Assembly: GCF_023702715.1 (NCBI RefSeq) | Contig: NZ_CP098480.1 | Location: 1,674,001 to 1,738,000 of the forward strand | Length of the DNA stretch: 64,000 bases | Origin: Acinetobacter sp. C32I | GTDB lineage: Bacteria; Pseudomonadota; Gammaproteobacteria; Pseudomonadales; Moraxellaceae | Direction of reading: 5' to 3' | Shown: piece after piece, positions 28,357-36,658 of the stretch | How positions within the stretch are numbered: the first letter of the stretch is position 1 | Layout of the letters: each line of letters starts with the position of its first letter | Position numbers and translations under genes: made by a program | Notes under the pieces: generated by a model | What the model was told of the DNA's origin: nothing | Databases searched by the model: none | The model's input: the letters and a program-made list of their open reading frames with translations, nothing else

Positions 28357-29250
28357 TTATATTTTTAAACGGCGATAGGCGCGTAGGTCTTTAAAGAAAT
28401 AGAGAAGTAAACCGAATAAAATAATGCTCGCCCCTATAAAGACCTGAGCAGTCAATTGCTCATGGTTCAGGTAAGCACCGATCAGAATTGCCAGCATCGG
28501 GGTCATCACCGTGGTCAGTGACAAGGTGGTTGCTTTCAGATTCTGTACCAATTTAAAGTAACAGAACATCGCAATCAGCGATGCCATGATCACGGTATAA
28601 GTCAGCGCTAATAATGATTTAGCCGATGGAATATGTGTCGGTGCAAATGGCCAAATCCATGGTAATAACATCACCGCCAATAGTGTTGAGACTAGAATTG
28701 AACCCGTCGCCTGTGCCATAACAGGTAAGTCGGCATTAATCTTTTTCACTAAAAAAATGGATAAGGAATAAGAAAAAACACTGATTAGCATCAAAATAAT
28801 GCCAATCGGTTGTACATGCTGCTGACTGCCACTTAAGCAAATCATGGCTAAGCCCACGATTGACGTTGCCATGCCCAGCCACTGCAATCCCGCCAGTTTC
28901 TGTTGAAAACCAAAACGCCCAATCAATCCAGCCATAATCGGTGCTAAACCAAACATCAAGGCAATCAAACCTGAACTTAAATATGCTGTTGCGGCATAGG
29001 TAAATATCTGTGAACCAATCAAACTTAATGCCCCGGCACTATAACTCAACCAAGCTGTTTTATGCGTCGGAAACTCAACCTTTAAAAGCAAAACAAAGGT
29101 GACAGCCAAGGGTAAGGCAATAAAAAAGCGGATCACCAATGCCCACATTGGATGCAGGTCTGACACACTCCAAACAATCGCCAAAGGCGTTGTTGCCCAG
29201 ATAAAAACCAGCAATCCATAGGTCAGCATTAAATTAAGACGTGATGGCAT
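28357..29250 (-). CDS. EamA-family (DMT) transporter
   Basis: A 297-residue inner-membrane protein with ten predicted helices in two EamA repeats (about 5-135 and 148-290). Conserved features: YGLLVFIWATTPLAIVWSV at the start, ALIMFGLAPIMAGLIGR closing repeat 1 and LSLTTVMTPMLAILIGAYL in repeat 2. Members export amino acids or other metabolites; the substrate is unknown. It probably forms a unit with the YaiI gene seven bases upstream on the same strand. Confidence 0.85.
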   Translation of the reverse strand: MPSRLNLMLTYGLLVFIWATTPLAIVWSVSDLHPMWALVIRFFIALPLAVTFVLLLKVEFPTHKTAWLSYSAGALSLIGSQIFTYAATAYLSSGLIALMFGLAPIMAGLIGRFGFQQKLAGLQWLGMATSIVGLAMICLSGSQQHVQPIGIILMLISVFSYSLSIFLVKKINADLPVMAQATGSILVSTLLAVMLLPWIWPFAPTHIPSAKSLLALTYTVIMASLIAMFCYFKLVQNLKATTLSLTTVMTPMLAILIGAYLNHEQLTAQVFIGASIILFGLLLYFFKDLRAYRRLKI

Positions 29251-29257
29251 AATCCAC

Positions 29258-29728
29258 TCAAAGTGCTGTTTTACGTTTTTGTTTTAAAATGGTCTGATCC
29301 AGTGAACTAGAAAACTCTCGCTTGTCTCGTTCTGAAATTGGCGGTGGGCCGCCCGTTTGTACACCTGCACCGCGTAAAGTATCCATAAAATCGCGTAAAT
29401 GCAGCCGTGCTTTCACATTGGCTGTGGTATAGATTTCACCTCGTGGATGAATCGCAATACCGCCTTTCTCAATCACTTGCGCTGCAAGCGGAATATCTTG
29501 CGTAATGACAATGTCATTCTCTTGCATTCGATCAACAATTTCTTGATCAGCCTGATCTGCCCCACTCATCACCTGAATGGATTTAATTCGTAGCGATGGG
29601 GTGATACCAACATTTTGATTGGCAACAAAAATCACTTCGAGTTGATAGCGATCAGATGCACGTAAAATCACTTCACGTAAAATTTTAGGTAAAGCATCAG
29701 CATCTACCCACAATTTAAATGGCAGCAC
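29258..29728 (-). CDS. YaiI/YqxD family protein (UPF0178)
   Basis: A 156-residue cytoplasmic protein of the NYN/PIN-like UPF0178 family. Characteristic are [20 protein letters not shown] at the N-terminus (Asp residues of a putative nuclease site), FVANQNVG, the [35 protein letters not shown] core with acidic residues, HPRGEIYT, and [13 protein letters not shown]. The fold suggests nuclease activity, which is not established for the family. Confidence 0.88.
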   Translation of the reverse strand: MLPFKLWVDADALPKILREVILRASDRYQLEVIFVANQNVGITPSLRIKSIQVMSGADQADQEIVDRMQENDIVITQDIPLAAQVIEKGGIAIHPRGEIYTTANVKARLHLRDFMDTLRGAGVQTGGPPPISERDKREFSSSLDQTILKQKRKTAL

Positions 29729-29961
29729 GTTAGCGAAAGCTCATGAAAGAAAAAATATAGTGTAACAGATTACAGTAAAAGTACAGTGAAGATCATGTGG
29801 ATGAGCCGACTGTTTTGCTCTTGCGCTTATACTGGAACAGCATATTGATATTTCAGACTAAAAAACAAATTAATTTGTACTGAATTACAGATTCAGACTT
29901 GAAATATGACAGTTACCCTCGATTTAATAGAGTAAGTTCAATCTTTTTAGCATTACGCTTT

Positions 29962-30900
29962 ATGAAAAATCAAAACAGTCCAGAAACCATTAAAATTCAA
30001 GATCAAAATTTCGGTAATCATGTCGAGCATTGGAACTTATTGACCGATACACCCGAAACAGATGTTCCCAAATGGTTAGGATTGGCACTTGATGCACCGG
30101 TAATGCCAATGGGACTATGCCAAGATGAACATGAGATGGATCAATCATTTTGGCTGATTCAAGGCCCAAGTGGTCAAGCTGTTTCGATCAATCAGATTAT
30201 TGCGGTTGAAGATCAAAAGCCCCGTGCATTAAAAACAGCATTTCCGAGTTTTGAAAGTCCCTATAAATATGATGCACAAATCGAACGAATTATTAGCTGC
30301 AATTCTTCGACTCAAGCGGTATTACGTTTAAACTTAAATAAAAATACCATTATTTATGCCTTTGATAATTTATTCAGCGTAAATAGCTGTCAATATGACA
30401 AAAATCAAACCTATCAAGTCCAATTTAATGCTTGGGCATATGAATTAGAAACCGTATCTGACGATGAGAAAATCATTGTTGATGACCCTGCTTCAATTAA
30501 ACATCACCGTGCATTAAATGCAATTTTGGCAGAACATAATGGTATTGCGCCAGAAAACTTACAGGAACTCATTAATGACTGGCAACCAAAAACGCCAGAA
30601 GATCAAGAACCTGTCACTGTCGACTTTTCTAAAATGGTGGCTTATTTATTCGGTGAAACACTTGGTCAAGAAGATGAAGCTTGGTTCCAAGGTAATATCG
30701 TTGGTAAAACATCAATGCAGTTTATGCAGGATGAATATACCCTTTATGACGTGACGCTGGTATTAGAAGATGATTTACCTGCAATCTTAATTCGTATTGC
30801 CACCAAAAATGAATTGTATAAAAACTTTAACATTGGCCAATATATTCGTGGCAACCTATGGATTCAGGCCAATATTTATGCTAAAACTGCAGTTAAGTGA
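29962..30900 (+). CDS. Conserved-looking hypothetical cytoplasmic protein
   Basis: A 312-residue soluble protein that I do not recognise. It has no signal peptide or membrane segment and is moderately acidic. The N-terminal half is beta-like with FWLIQGPSGQAVSINQII; the middle (about 190-220) has a helical NAILAEHNGIAPENLQELINDW; the C-terminal part (about 245-312) has LYDVTLVLEDDLPAILIRIATK and YIRGNLWIQANIY. ATG 29962 lacks a clear Shine-Dalgarno, and an in-frame TTG at 29899 is an alternative. A short membrane-protein frame follows 15 bases later. Confidence 0.65.
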   Translation: MKNQNSPETIKIQDQNFGNHVEHWNLLTDTPETDVPKWLGLALDAPVMPMGLCQDEHEMDQSFWLIQGPSGQAVSINQIIAVEDQKPRALKTAFPSFESPYKYDAQIERIISCNSSTQAVLRLNLNKNTIIYAFDNLFSVNSCQYDKNQTYQVQFNAWAYELETVSDDEKIIVDDPASIKHHRALNAILAEHNGIAPENLQELINDWQPKTPEDQEPVTVDFSKMVAYLFGETLGQEDEAWFQGNIVGKTSMQFMQDEYTLYDVTLVLEDDLPAILIRIATKNELYKNFNIGQYIRGNLWIQANIYAKTAVK

Positions 30901-30915
30901 CAAAAAATCACATAA

Positions 30916-31080
30916 ATGGCATTTTTAGGCGTTCTAATGAAAATTATACCAGAACAAACGACCACCAGTCTGATTCATTCGAGTGATCAAGGTCTTAAAC
31001 TTGATGTTGGTGCTTTTTGCTTTTTTTTACTTGGTATGTTTTTAGCAGCACTCATGTTTCATCGAATTGGCTTTTTTTAA
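30916..31080 (+). CDS. Putative small membrane protein (54 or 47 aa)
   Basis: A short frame between the hypothetical gene and a strong terminator. From ATG 30916 it reads 54 residues; from ATG 30937 it reads 47 (MKIIPEQTTTSLIHSS...). The first half is polar and the second is one hydrophobic helix (VGAFCFFLLGMFLAALMF) followed by HRIGFF. An AGG about ten bases before 30937 favours the shorter form. The frame sits in the right place, ends 28 bases before a terminator, and could be a genuine small membrane protein; without comparative data this remains a prediction. Confidence 0.4.
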   Translation: MAFLGVLMKIIPEQTTTSLIHSSDQGLKLDVGAFCFFLLGMFLAALMFHRIGFF

Positions 31081-31108
31081 CTTTTTGACCACTACCCTAT
31101 TCACATAT

Positions 31109-31134
31109 AAAAGCCCTCAATGTTGAGGGCTTTT
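31109..31134 (+). terminator. Terminator after the hypothetical/small-protein unit
   Basis: Twelve-bp arms AAAAGCCCTCAA / TTGAGGGCTTTT around TG (effective loop AATGTT), followed by ATTTTA. Confidence 0.88.
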
Positions 31135-31154
31135 ATTTTAGCTATACGTTATAT

Positions 31155-31420
31155 TAGGGTCTTTTAACATTTCAGCCATGCATTGCGTTATAGGCTAAAA
31201 CCACTCAAGCAAGGCGTGAAACGTAGGCAATAACTACACCTTGTCAAGTTTCACAACGCGGCGAGGCAGTTTTAGTCATAACCCTTCGGGACAGGGATAT
31301 TTTTTGTCGCTACTGCGTTATGTCTTACTTATTTAGAATGACTAAATTTCGCAAAACATGCCTTGTACCGCCTAAAAATATCCTCCGTCACAAGCATCTG
31401 TGAAATATCAACAGACCCTA
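31155..31420. repeat. 266-bp MITE-like element with terminal inverted repeats
   Basis: The left end TAGGGTCTTTTAACATTTCA and the right end TGAAATATCAACAGACCCTA are imperfect inverted copies (17 of 20 positions match), and similarity extends a few bases inward (ATGC). Inside are two further inverted repeats: GTTATAGGCTAAAAC (31187-31201) with GTTTTAGTCATAAC (31269-31282), and a perfect 10-bp GGATATTTTT (31295-31304) with AAAAATATCC (31374-31383). No open frame of note and no clear target duplication. It occupies essentially the whole gap between the upstream terminator and the serC stop codon (31422-31424). This stretch of over 300 bases holds nothing else. Confidence 0.6.
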
Positions 31421-31421
31421 T

Positions 31422-32501
31422 TTAACCATGACGCTTCGCAAACTCATCCATAAAGTCTACAAGCGCTTGCACACCTGCCAATGGGACTGCATTGTAAATA
31501 CTTGCACGCATACCACCCACTGAGCGGTGACCAGCTAGGTTTAACAAATGATTTTGCTCTGCTTCTTTTAAGAAGGTCTTTTCCAGTGCTTCATCCGCCA
31601 AAGTAAATGGTACGTTCATCATTGAGCGATTTGCAATGGCAATTGGGTTGTTATAGAAGTCACTAGAATCAATATAACCATACAGGAGTTTGGCTTTCTC
31701 TTGGTTCACTTTATAGATTGCATCTACCCCACCCTGCTCAAGCAACCATTCAAACACAAGACCAGATAAATACCATGCGTAGGTTGCAGGTGTATTCACC
31801 ATTGAACCATTTTTAGCTTGATCTGCATATTTTAAGATGCTTGGAATTTCAGGTTTTGCTTGATCAAGTAAATCGTCACGAATAATGACAATAGTTAAAC
31901 CGGCTGGGCCAATATTCTTTTGCGCACCCGCATAGATCAAACCAAATTTGCTAACATCTAACGGTGCAGACAAAATGCTAGATGAATAATCACAAACCAA
32001 CGGTGCATTCACATCTGGGATAGCCGCGAATTGTAAACCACCAATGGTCTCATTATCCGCATAATGTACATAAGCAGCATCGTTTGAAAGGTTCCAAGTA
32101 CTTTGTTCAGTAATTGCATGTTTACCATCAATTAAAGTCCCCGCTTCAACGATATTAATATCGCCATAACGCTTGGCTTCTTTAAGTGCTTTCTCAGACC
32201 AGATGCCTGTATGGATGTAATCAGCCTTGTTGTTTTTACCCAATAAATTCAGTGGGATCGCTGAAAACTGCAGCGATGCACCGCCTTGTAAAAACAAGAC
32301 TTTATAATTTTCAGGAATGTTCATGAGCTTACGTAAATCAGCTTCAGCCTTCTCTGCCACAGCAACATAGTCATTGCTACGATGACTCATTTCCATGATC
32401 GACAGACCTTTGCCCTGCCAATTCAACAATTCTTGTTGAGCTTTTTCTAAAACGGCAGTAGGTAATGCAGCAGGACCAGCGCAGAAATTATAAGCACGCA
32501 T
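31422..32501 (-). CDS. serC: Phosphoserine aminotransferase
   Basis: SerC converts 3-phosphohydroxypyruvate and glutamate to phosphoserine in serine synthesis, and also acts in pyridoxine synthesis. The 359-residue class V aminotransferase shows NFCAGPAALPTAVLEKAQ, the EMSHRSNDY segment, FLQGGASLQFSAIPLNLL, CDYSSSILSAPLDVSKFGLIYAGAQKNIGPAGLT with the PLP-binding Lys in AQKN, and the C-terminal GHRSVGGMRASIYNAVPL. The terminal GMRAS(I/M)YN motif is complete. It stands alone; its 3' end abuts the inverted-repeat element. Confidence 0.96.
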   Translation of the reverse strand: MRAYNFCAGPAALPTAVLEKAQQELLNWQGKGLSIMEMSHRSNDYVAVAEKAEADLRKLMNIPENYKVLFLQGGASLQFSAIPLNLLGKNNKADYIHTGIWSEKALKEAKRYGDINIVEAGTLIDGKHAITEQSTWNLSNDAAYVHYADNETIGGLQFAAIPDVNAPLVCDYSSSILSAPLDVSKFGLIYAGAQKNIGPAGLTIVIIRDDLLDQAKPEIPSILKYADQAKNGSMVNTPATYAWYLSGLVFEWLLEQGGVDAIYKVNQEKAKLLYGYIDSSDFYNNPIAIANRSMMNVPFTLADEALEKTFLKEAEQNHLLNLAGHRSVGGMRASIYNAVPLAGVQALVDFMDEFAKRHG

Positions 32502-32836
32502 GAGTTTTTCCCTTGTTAAAGTGGAACAAATTGGAATGGGAATTTAACCATAGATTGGCGAAGCTTGCAGCAGCTTATCACCTAAATATTTCAATTTAAC
32601 CGAGAAAATAATATTAATTTTTCAATCCTGTTGGGTTCATAAATGATATTTTAGGCCAAGTCTCAACAGTCGTTTTAAACAGCACATTTTCATGTTTTTT
32701 TCGGAGATTTATTTAGATTAAAAACTCTACTTTTTACAATTTCACTACACCAAAAGTGTCGATATAACTATTTAATTAAAAACATATTATTTCAATTTTA
32801 TAAAAAGAATTTAGACTTACTCAGGATATTATTAAA
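32502..32836. other. Divergent intergenic region serC / tolC-like
   Basis: About 335 AT-rich bases carrying the divergent promoters. No coding frame, clear operator or strong hairpin was recognised. AGGAT at 32823-32827 lies nine bases before a TTG at 32837. Confidence 0.5.
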
Positions 32837-32851
32837 TTGCGACATAACCAA

Positions 32852-34348
32852 ATGTTGAAACGACATGATCGACCGAGTTTTAAGGTCCAGCGCTTTCCTA
32901 AAATTTTAAGCATCAGTATAAGCTTAATCAGCTGTGCCCTATTGCCTACGGCCCTATTTGCACAAACATTGAGTTATAGCCAAGCTGAACAATATGTTGT
33001 GGAAAATGCCTATTCGACACAAGCCCAACAGGCCTTACAACAGGCCTCCCAACTTGAAATGGAAGCTGTCAAACACCTCGGTTTACCCCGTATTGATTTA
33101 AATGCTCGCGCCTATTCATTTCATAGCGAAACCAGCGTGCCCTTAGAATCAAGTAAACGTCGACTCGAAAATTCACTTACTCGCGGATTTGACGACAAAC
33201 TCTCACAATGGGGTGATACGCTTCCGCCAGAAGTGATTGATCAAGTCAGCCAAGGTTTCGATCAGACGGTCAATGAAGGCTTAAATCAGGTCCCTAATAA
33301 CTTAGATGTGACAGTCAAAGACCATGATGTCCGCACCTCCATCTCGATGGTAATGCCACTCTATACTGGCGGTAAAATTAACAGTGCCAAGCAAATAGCC
33401 ACCATTCAAGCACAACGTTCAAATATCAGCGAAAAACAACAACAAGATTCTCAACGTTTTGAGATGATTCAATCCTATTTTAATGTGCAATTACAACAAC
33501 AGTTACTCAATGCCAGCCTGTTTAATTTAAATGCCATGCAAGAACACTATAACAATGCACTTAAATTAGAGAAACAAGGTTTTATTAATAAAGGGCAACG
33601 CATGCAATTTGAGGTAGCGCGCAATAATGCAGAACGCAGCTATCAAAATGCCCAGTCGAATCTGCAAGCAAGTCAGTTTAGTCTAAAAAATTTATTACAG
33701 ACTAAAGAAGCTTTAAATCTCAGCACTCCCCTATTTGTCAATACCAGCCAAAATCACTCTTTGGATAAACTGCTGGCAAATTACGATCAAAACTCCAGTT
33801 TGATTAAAAAGCTGCAAATGGATACTCAGCTTGCCAATGAAAATATCAAAGTACAGCAGTCTGCGAAAAAACCAAGCCTGTTTGCCTTTGGTGAATATGG
33901 GTTGGACAATAAAGAGAATTGGATTGTCGGTGTGATGGCCAAATACAATCTATTCTCGGGCATTGATAATAATAAAAATATCCGTGCTGCCGAACTGAAA
34001 AAATATGCAGCAGAATTGATGACCGAACGCACCAAGCAAGAAGTCGAAAACGTGCTGTACAAATCTTATAGCGAATTAAATGCGTCTCAGACCAGCCATC
34101 AACTATTAACCCAAAACACCAAAGCCGCACAAGAAAACTTACGCATCCAACAGCTTTCATTTAAAGAAGGTATGGGCACGGCGACTCAAGTCATCGATGC
34201 ACAAAATGCCTTCAGCGCGTTAAGAAGTGAGATGGCGATCAACTCATATAAATACATCTTATCTTTAGCCACTTTATTACAAAGTTATGGTTCGATTGAT
34301 GAGTTCAAGCTTTATGTTAATCAACCACGTACAGACTATATCCGTTAA
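32852..34348 (+). CDS. TolC-family outer-membrane efflux protein
   Basis: A 498-residue outer-membrane channel subunit for tripartite export. A basic N-terminus and signal peptide (LSISISLISCALLPTALFAQ) precede two TolC repeats: LSYSQAEQYVVENAYSTQAQQ with a long helical region, and IKVQQSAKKPSLFAFGEYGL...VGVMAKYNLFSGIDNNKNIRAAELKKY in the second half, ending near YSELNASQ, LSFKEGMGTATQVIDAQNAFSALRSE. The acidic/Gln-rich insertion at about 95-150 between GF and DVTVKDHDVRTSI is longer than in E. coli TolC. The start could instead be TTG 32837, which has a plausible ribosome binding site. It heads a four-gene export operon. Confidence 0.87.
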   Translation: MLKRHDRPSFKVQRFPKILSISISLISCALLPTALFAQTLSYSQAEQYVVENAYSTQAQQALQQASQLEMEAVKHLGLPRIDLNARAYSFHSETSVPLESSKRRLENSLTRGFDDKLSQWGDTLPPEVIDQVSQGFDQTVNEGLNQVPNNLDVTVKDHDVRTSISMVMPLYTGGKINSAKQIATIQAQRSNISEKQQQDSQRFEMIQSYFNVQLQQQLLNASLFNLNAMQEHYNNALKLEKQGFINKGQRMQFEVARNNAERSYQNAQSNLQASQFSLKNLLQTKEALNLSTPLFVNTSQNHSLDKLLANYDQNSSLIKKLQMDTQLANENIKVQQSAKKPSLFAFGEYGLDNKENWIVGVMAKYNLFSGIDNNKNIRAAELKKYAAELMTERTKQEVENVLYKSYSELNASQTSHQLLTQNTKAAQENLRIQQLSFKEGMGTATQVIDAQNAFSALRSEMAINSYKYILSLATLLQSYGSIDEFKLYVNQPRTDYIR

Positions 34349-34360
34349 TTGGAGAAATTT

Positions 34361-35524
34361 ATGAGCCAGAATCAATCATCATCCAATTCAGAACGCGATA
34401 CAGATCAAGTGGAAAATAAGACTGAGACTCAAGCGTCTGAACCATCTCAACTACAAGTGACCTCTACAGAAAAGGTAGAACAGCCAAGACCTGAGAGCTC
34501 AAACTCAAATACACAGCAACCGCCCACCGAGCCACCGAAAAAAGGCAAGGCGAAAATCATCGGCTTAATTATTTTAATTCTGCTGTTAGGTCTGATTGCA
34601 TTTGGTTTATGGAAAGCCTATCAGCCGCAAGCGATTGAATTGCAAGGTCGGGTTGAGTCGGAAACGGTACATATCAGCACTAAAGTCCCGAGTCGTATTG
34701 AAGAGTTTTATGTGTCTGAAGGCCAAGCTGTTAAAAAAGGTCAGGCCTTAGTTCGTTTTGTCAGCCCAGAATTAGAGGCGAAAAAGGAACAGGCACAAGC
34801 CGCTTTACAGAGTGCAACTGCCTTCCATTCAACCGTGTATCGTGGTGCACAACAAGAGAATATCGAGACGCTATATGCCAATTGGCAAGCAATGAAAACT
34901 CAAGCGGAGTTAGCAGCAACCACTTACAAACGTGGTGAAACCTTATTTCAACAAGGTGTAATTTCTCGTCAACGCCGTGACGAAATGCTTGCAGCACAAA
35001 CCTCTGCACGTGAAACAGCCGAGGCAACTTATCAACAATATGCACGTGCCAAACGTGGCAGTACTGAACAGCAAAAATCAACTGCCGATGCGCAAGTTGC
35101 GATGGCACAGGCGGCAGTAAAAGAAGCCAATGCTCTAACTGAAGAAACCAAACTGTATTCACCAACAGATGGAACTGTGTCTAAGACTTATGGCAAACCG
35201 ACTGAGCTTGTTGCGACAGCTGTTCCTGTGGTCAGCATTATCGAAGATCATGATTTGTGGGTCAGCTTAAATGTCCGCGAAGACATGTATAGCTCAGTCT
35301 ATAAAACCAAAACTTTAGAAGGCTTTATACCCGCCCTCAACAAAAAAGCCACTTTTAAAGTCAAAAATATCGATGCAGAAGGTGACTTTGCGACCATCAA
35401 AACCACACGCCAAACAGGCGGTTATGATATTCGCAGTTTTAAGTTTCATTTAATCCCTGAGCAAAGTATTCCAGATTTAAAAGTCGGTATGAGCGTGTTG
35501 TTTAAAATTGAAGAGGCAAAATAA
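34361..35524 (+). CDS. HlyD-family membrane fusion protein
   Basis: A 387-residue periplasmic adaptor. A long Ser/Glu/Gln/Pro-rich cytoplasmic tail (about 1-62) precedes one transmembrane helix (about 65-85, IIGLIILILLLGLIAFGLW). The biotinyl-lipoyl-like domain starts IELQGRVESETVHISTKVPSRIEEFYVSEGQAVKKGQALVRF, followed by a coiled-coil hairpin (about 135-255) and the beta-barrel with LYSPTDGTVSKTYGKPTELV and LKVGMSVLFKIEEAK. TTGGAG precedes ATG 34361. It bridges the two permeases and the TolC-like channel encoded alongside. Confidence 0.9.
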   Translation: MSQNQSSSNSERDTDQVENKTETQASEPSQLQVTSTEKVEQPRPESSNSNTQQPPTEPPKKGKAKIIGLIILILLLGLIAFGLWKAYQPQAIELQGRVESETVHISTKVPSRIEEFYVSEGQAVKKGQALVRFVSPELEAKKEQAQAALQSATAFHSTVYRGAQQENIETLYANWQAMKTQAELAATTYKRGETLFQQGVISRQRRDEMLAAQTSARETAEATYQQYARAKRGSTEQQKSTADAQVAMAQAAVKEANALTEETKLYSPTDGTVSKTYGKPTELVATAVPVVSIIEDHDLWVSLNVREDMYSSVYKTKTLEGFIPALNKKATFKVKNIDAEGDFATIKTTRQTGGYDIRSFKFHLIPEQSIPDLKVGMSVLFKIEEAK

Positions 35525-35527
35525 GCG

Positions 35528-36658
35528 ATGTTTGCAGTGATGCTGCGGGAATTGCGCTATTTAAAACGCCATAAAGTTGATTTGTTTATGGCGGTCATTG
35601 CCCCTTTGTTGGTGATTCTGTTATTTGGCAGCATGTTTTCCGCGGGTAAAGCAGAACATTTACCCATTGTGGTGATTGATCAAGATCAAAGTGAAATGAG
35701 TCGTAAAGTGATTCACGCGCTCAGTATTAACCACACCTTGAAGGTTAAAACGATTACCGCCAGCCAAGATGAAGCCGAACGACTCATCAATAAAACCGAA
35801 GCTTGGGGATTCGTGATGATCCCTGAGGAGGCTGAGCAACGTCTAGTCAAAGCCCAAGATGCGCAGATCAGTATTGCCTATAACCAGTCTTTTTTTAGTA
35901 TCGGGAATACCATTTCCTCTGCCATGTTGATTAGCACCTTGAATGGTATGGCAGATTATATGGGTCAAAGTTATTTAGCCAATAGCATTCCCTATTTAGA
36001 CATGCCCACACCGCATATCAAAATCTCAACCCTGTATAATCCAAGCATGAGTTATGAGTTGTTTCTGGAACCTTTTATGGTGCCAGCAGTCTTACATTTA
36101 TTGCTGTGTTGCTGTGTGGCTTTTGCCATCGGTCAGGAGTTTAAACGCAAGACTGTCGGTGAATGGGTGAACTCAAAACAAATTATCTCTAGCCTATTTG
36201 GTAAAGTCCTGCTCTATGTCTTTATTTTTTGCGCTTGGACTTGGTGCTGGATGTTCTGGCTGGCACATATTCGTGGTTACTTTATCGCAGGTTCACTTAC
36301 ACTGATTCTTGTTGCACAGTTTTTGCTGTATTTTGCCTATGCCGTGATCAGCAGTACTGTGGTTTTAGCCACCCAGAATTTACCCAAGACCTTTGGTTTT
36401 ATCGCGCTTTATGGTGGCTCATCACCAAGCTTTTCTGGAATTACACTACCACTGAATAATGCACCCGCATTTACTCAATTTTGGTCGATGATTATTCCCT
36501 ACACACCTTATGCCAAACTACAAACCGAGCAATGGATTATTGGCAGTGATCTATATGTTTCACTGGTTCCATTTGGGATATTACTGATCTTTGCAGGGCT
36601 ATTCTTTGCACTGAGCGTGCGTCTGTTAAGGAAAAATACTCAGGAGCTATGCTCATGA
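35528..36658 (+). CDS. ABC-2 type permease, first of a pair
   Basis: A 376-residue inner-membrane protein of the ABC-2/YhhJ-YbhR class. TM1 at about 20-40 (VDLFMAVIAPLLVILLFGSMF), a large periplasmic domain (about 42-185, LPIVVIDQDQSEMSRKVIHAL), then about five helices (about 185-370) containing EPFMVPAVLHLLLCCCVAFAIGQEFKRKTVGEW, PKTFGFIALYGGSSPSFSGITLPLNNAPAF and LRKNTQELCS at the end. These permeases normally pair with a cytoplasmic ATPase, but none is encoded in this operon. It overlaps the next permease by four bases. Confidence 0.87.
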   Translation: MFAVMLRELRYLKRHKVDLFMAVIAPLLVILLFGSMFSAGKAEHLPIVVIDQDQSEMSRKVIHALSINHTLKVKTITASQDEAERLINKTEAWGFVMIPEEAEQRLVKAQDAQISIAYNQSFFSIGNTISSAMLISTLNGMADYMGQSYLANSIPYLDMPTPHIKISTLYNPSMSYELFLEPFMVPAVLHLLLCCCVAFAIGQEFKRKTVGEWVNSKQIISSLFGKVLLYVFIFCAWTWCWMFWLAHIRGYFIAGSLTLILVAQFLLYFAYAVISSTVVLATQNLPKTFGFIALYGGSSPSFSGITLPLNNAPAFTQFWSMIIPYTPYAKLQTEQWIIGSDLYVSLVPFGILLIFAGLFFALSVRLLRKNTQELCS

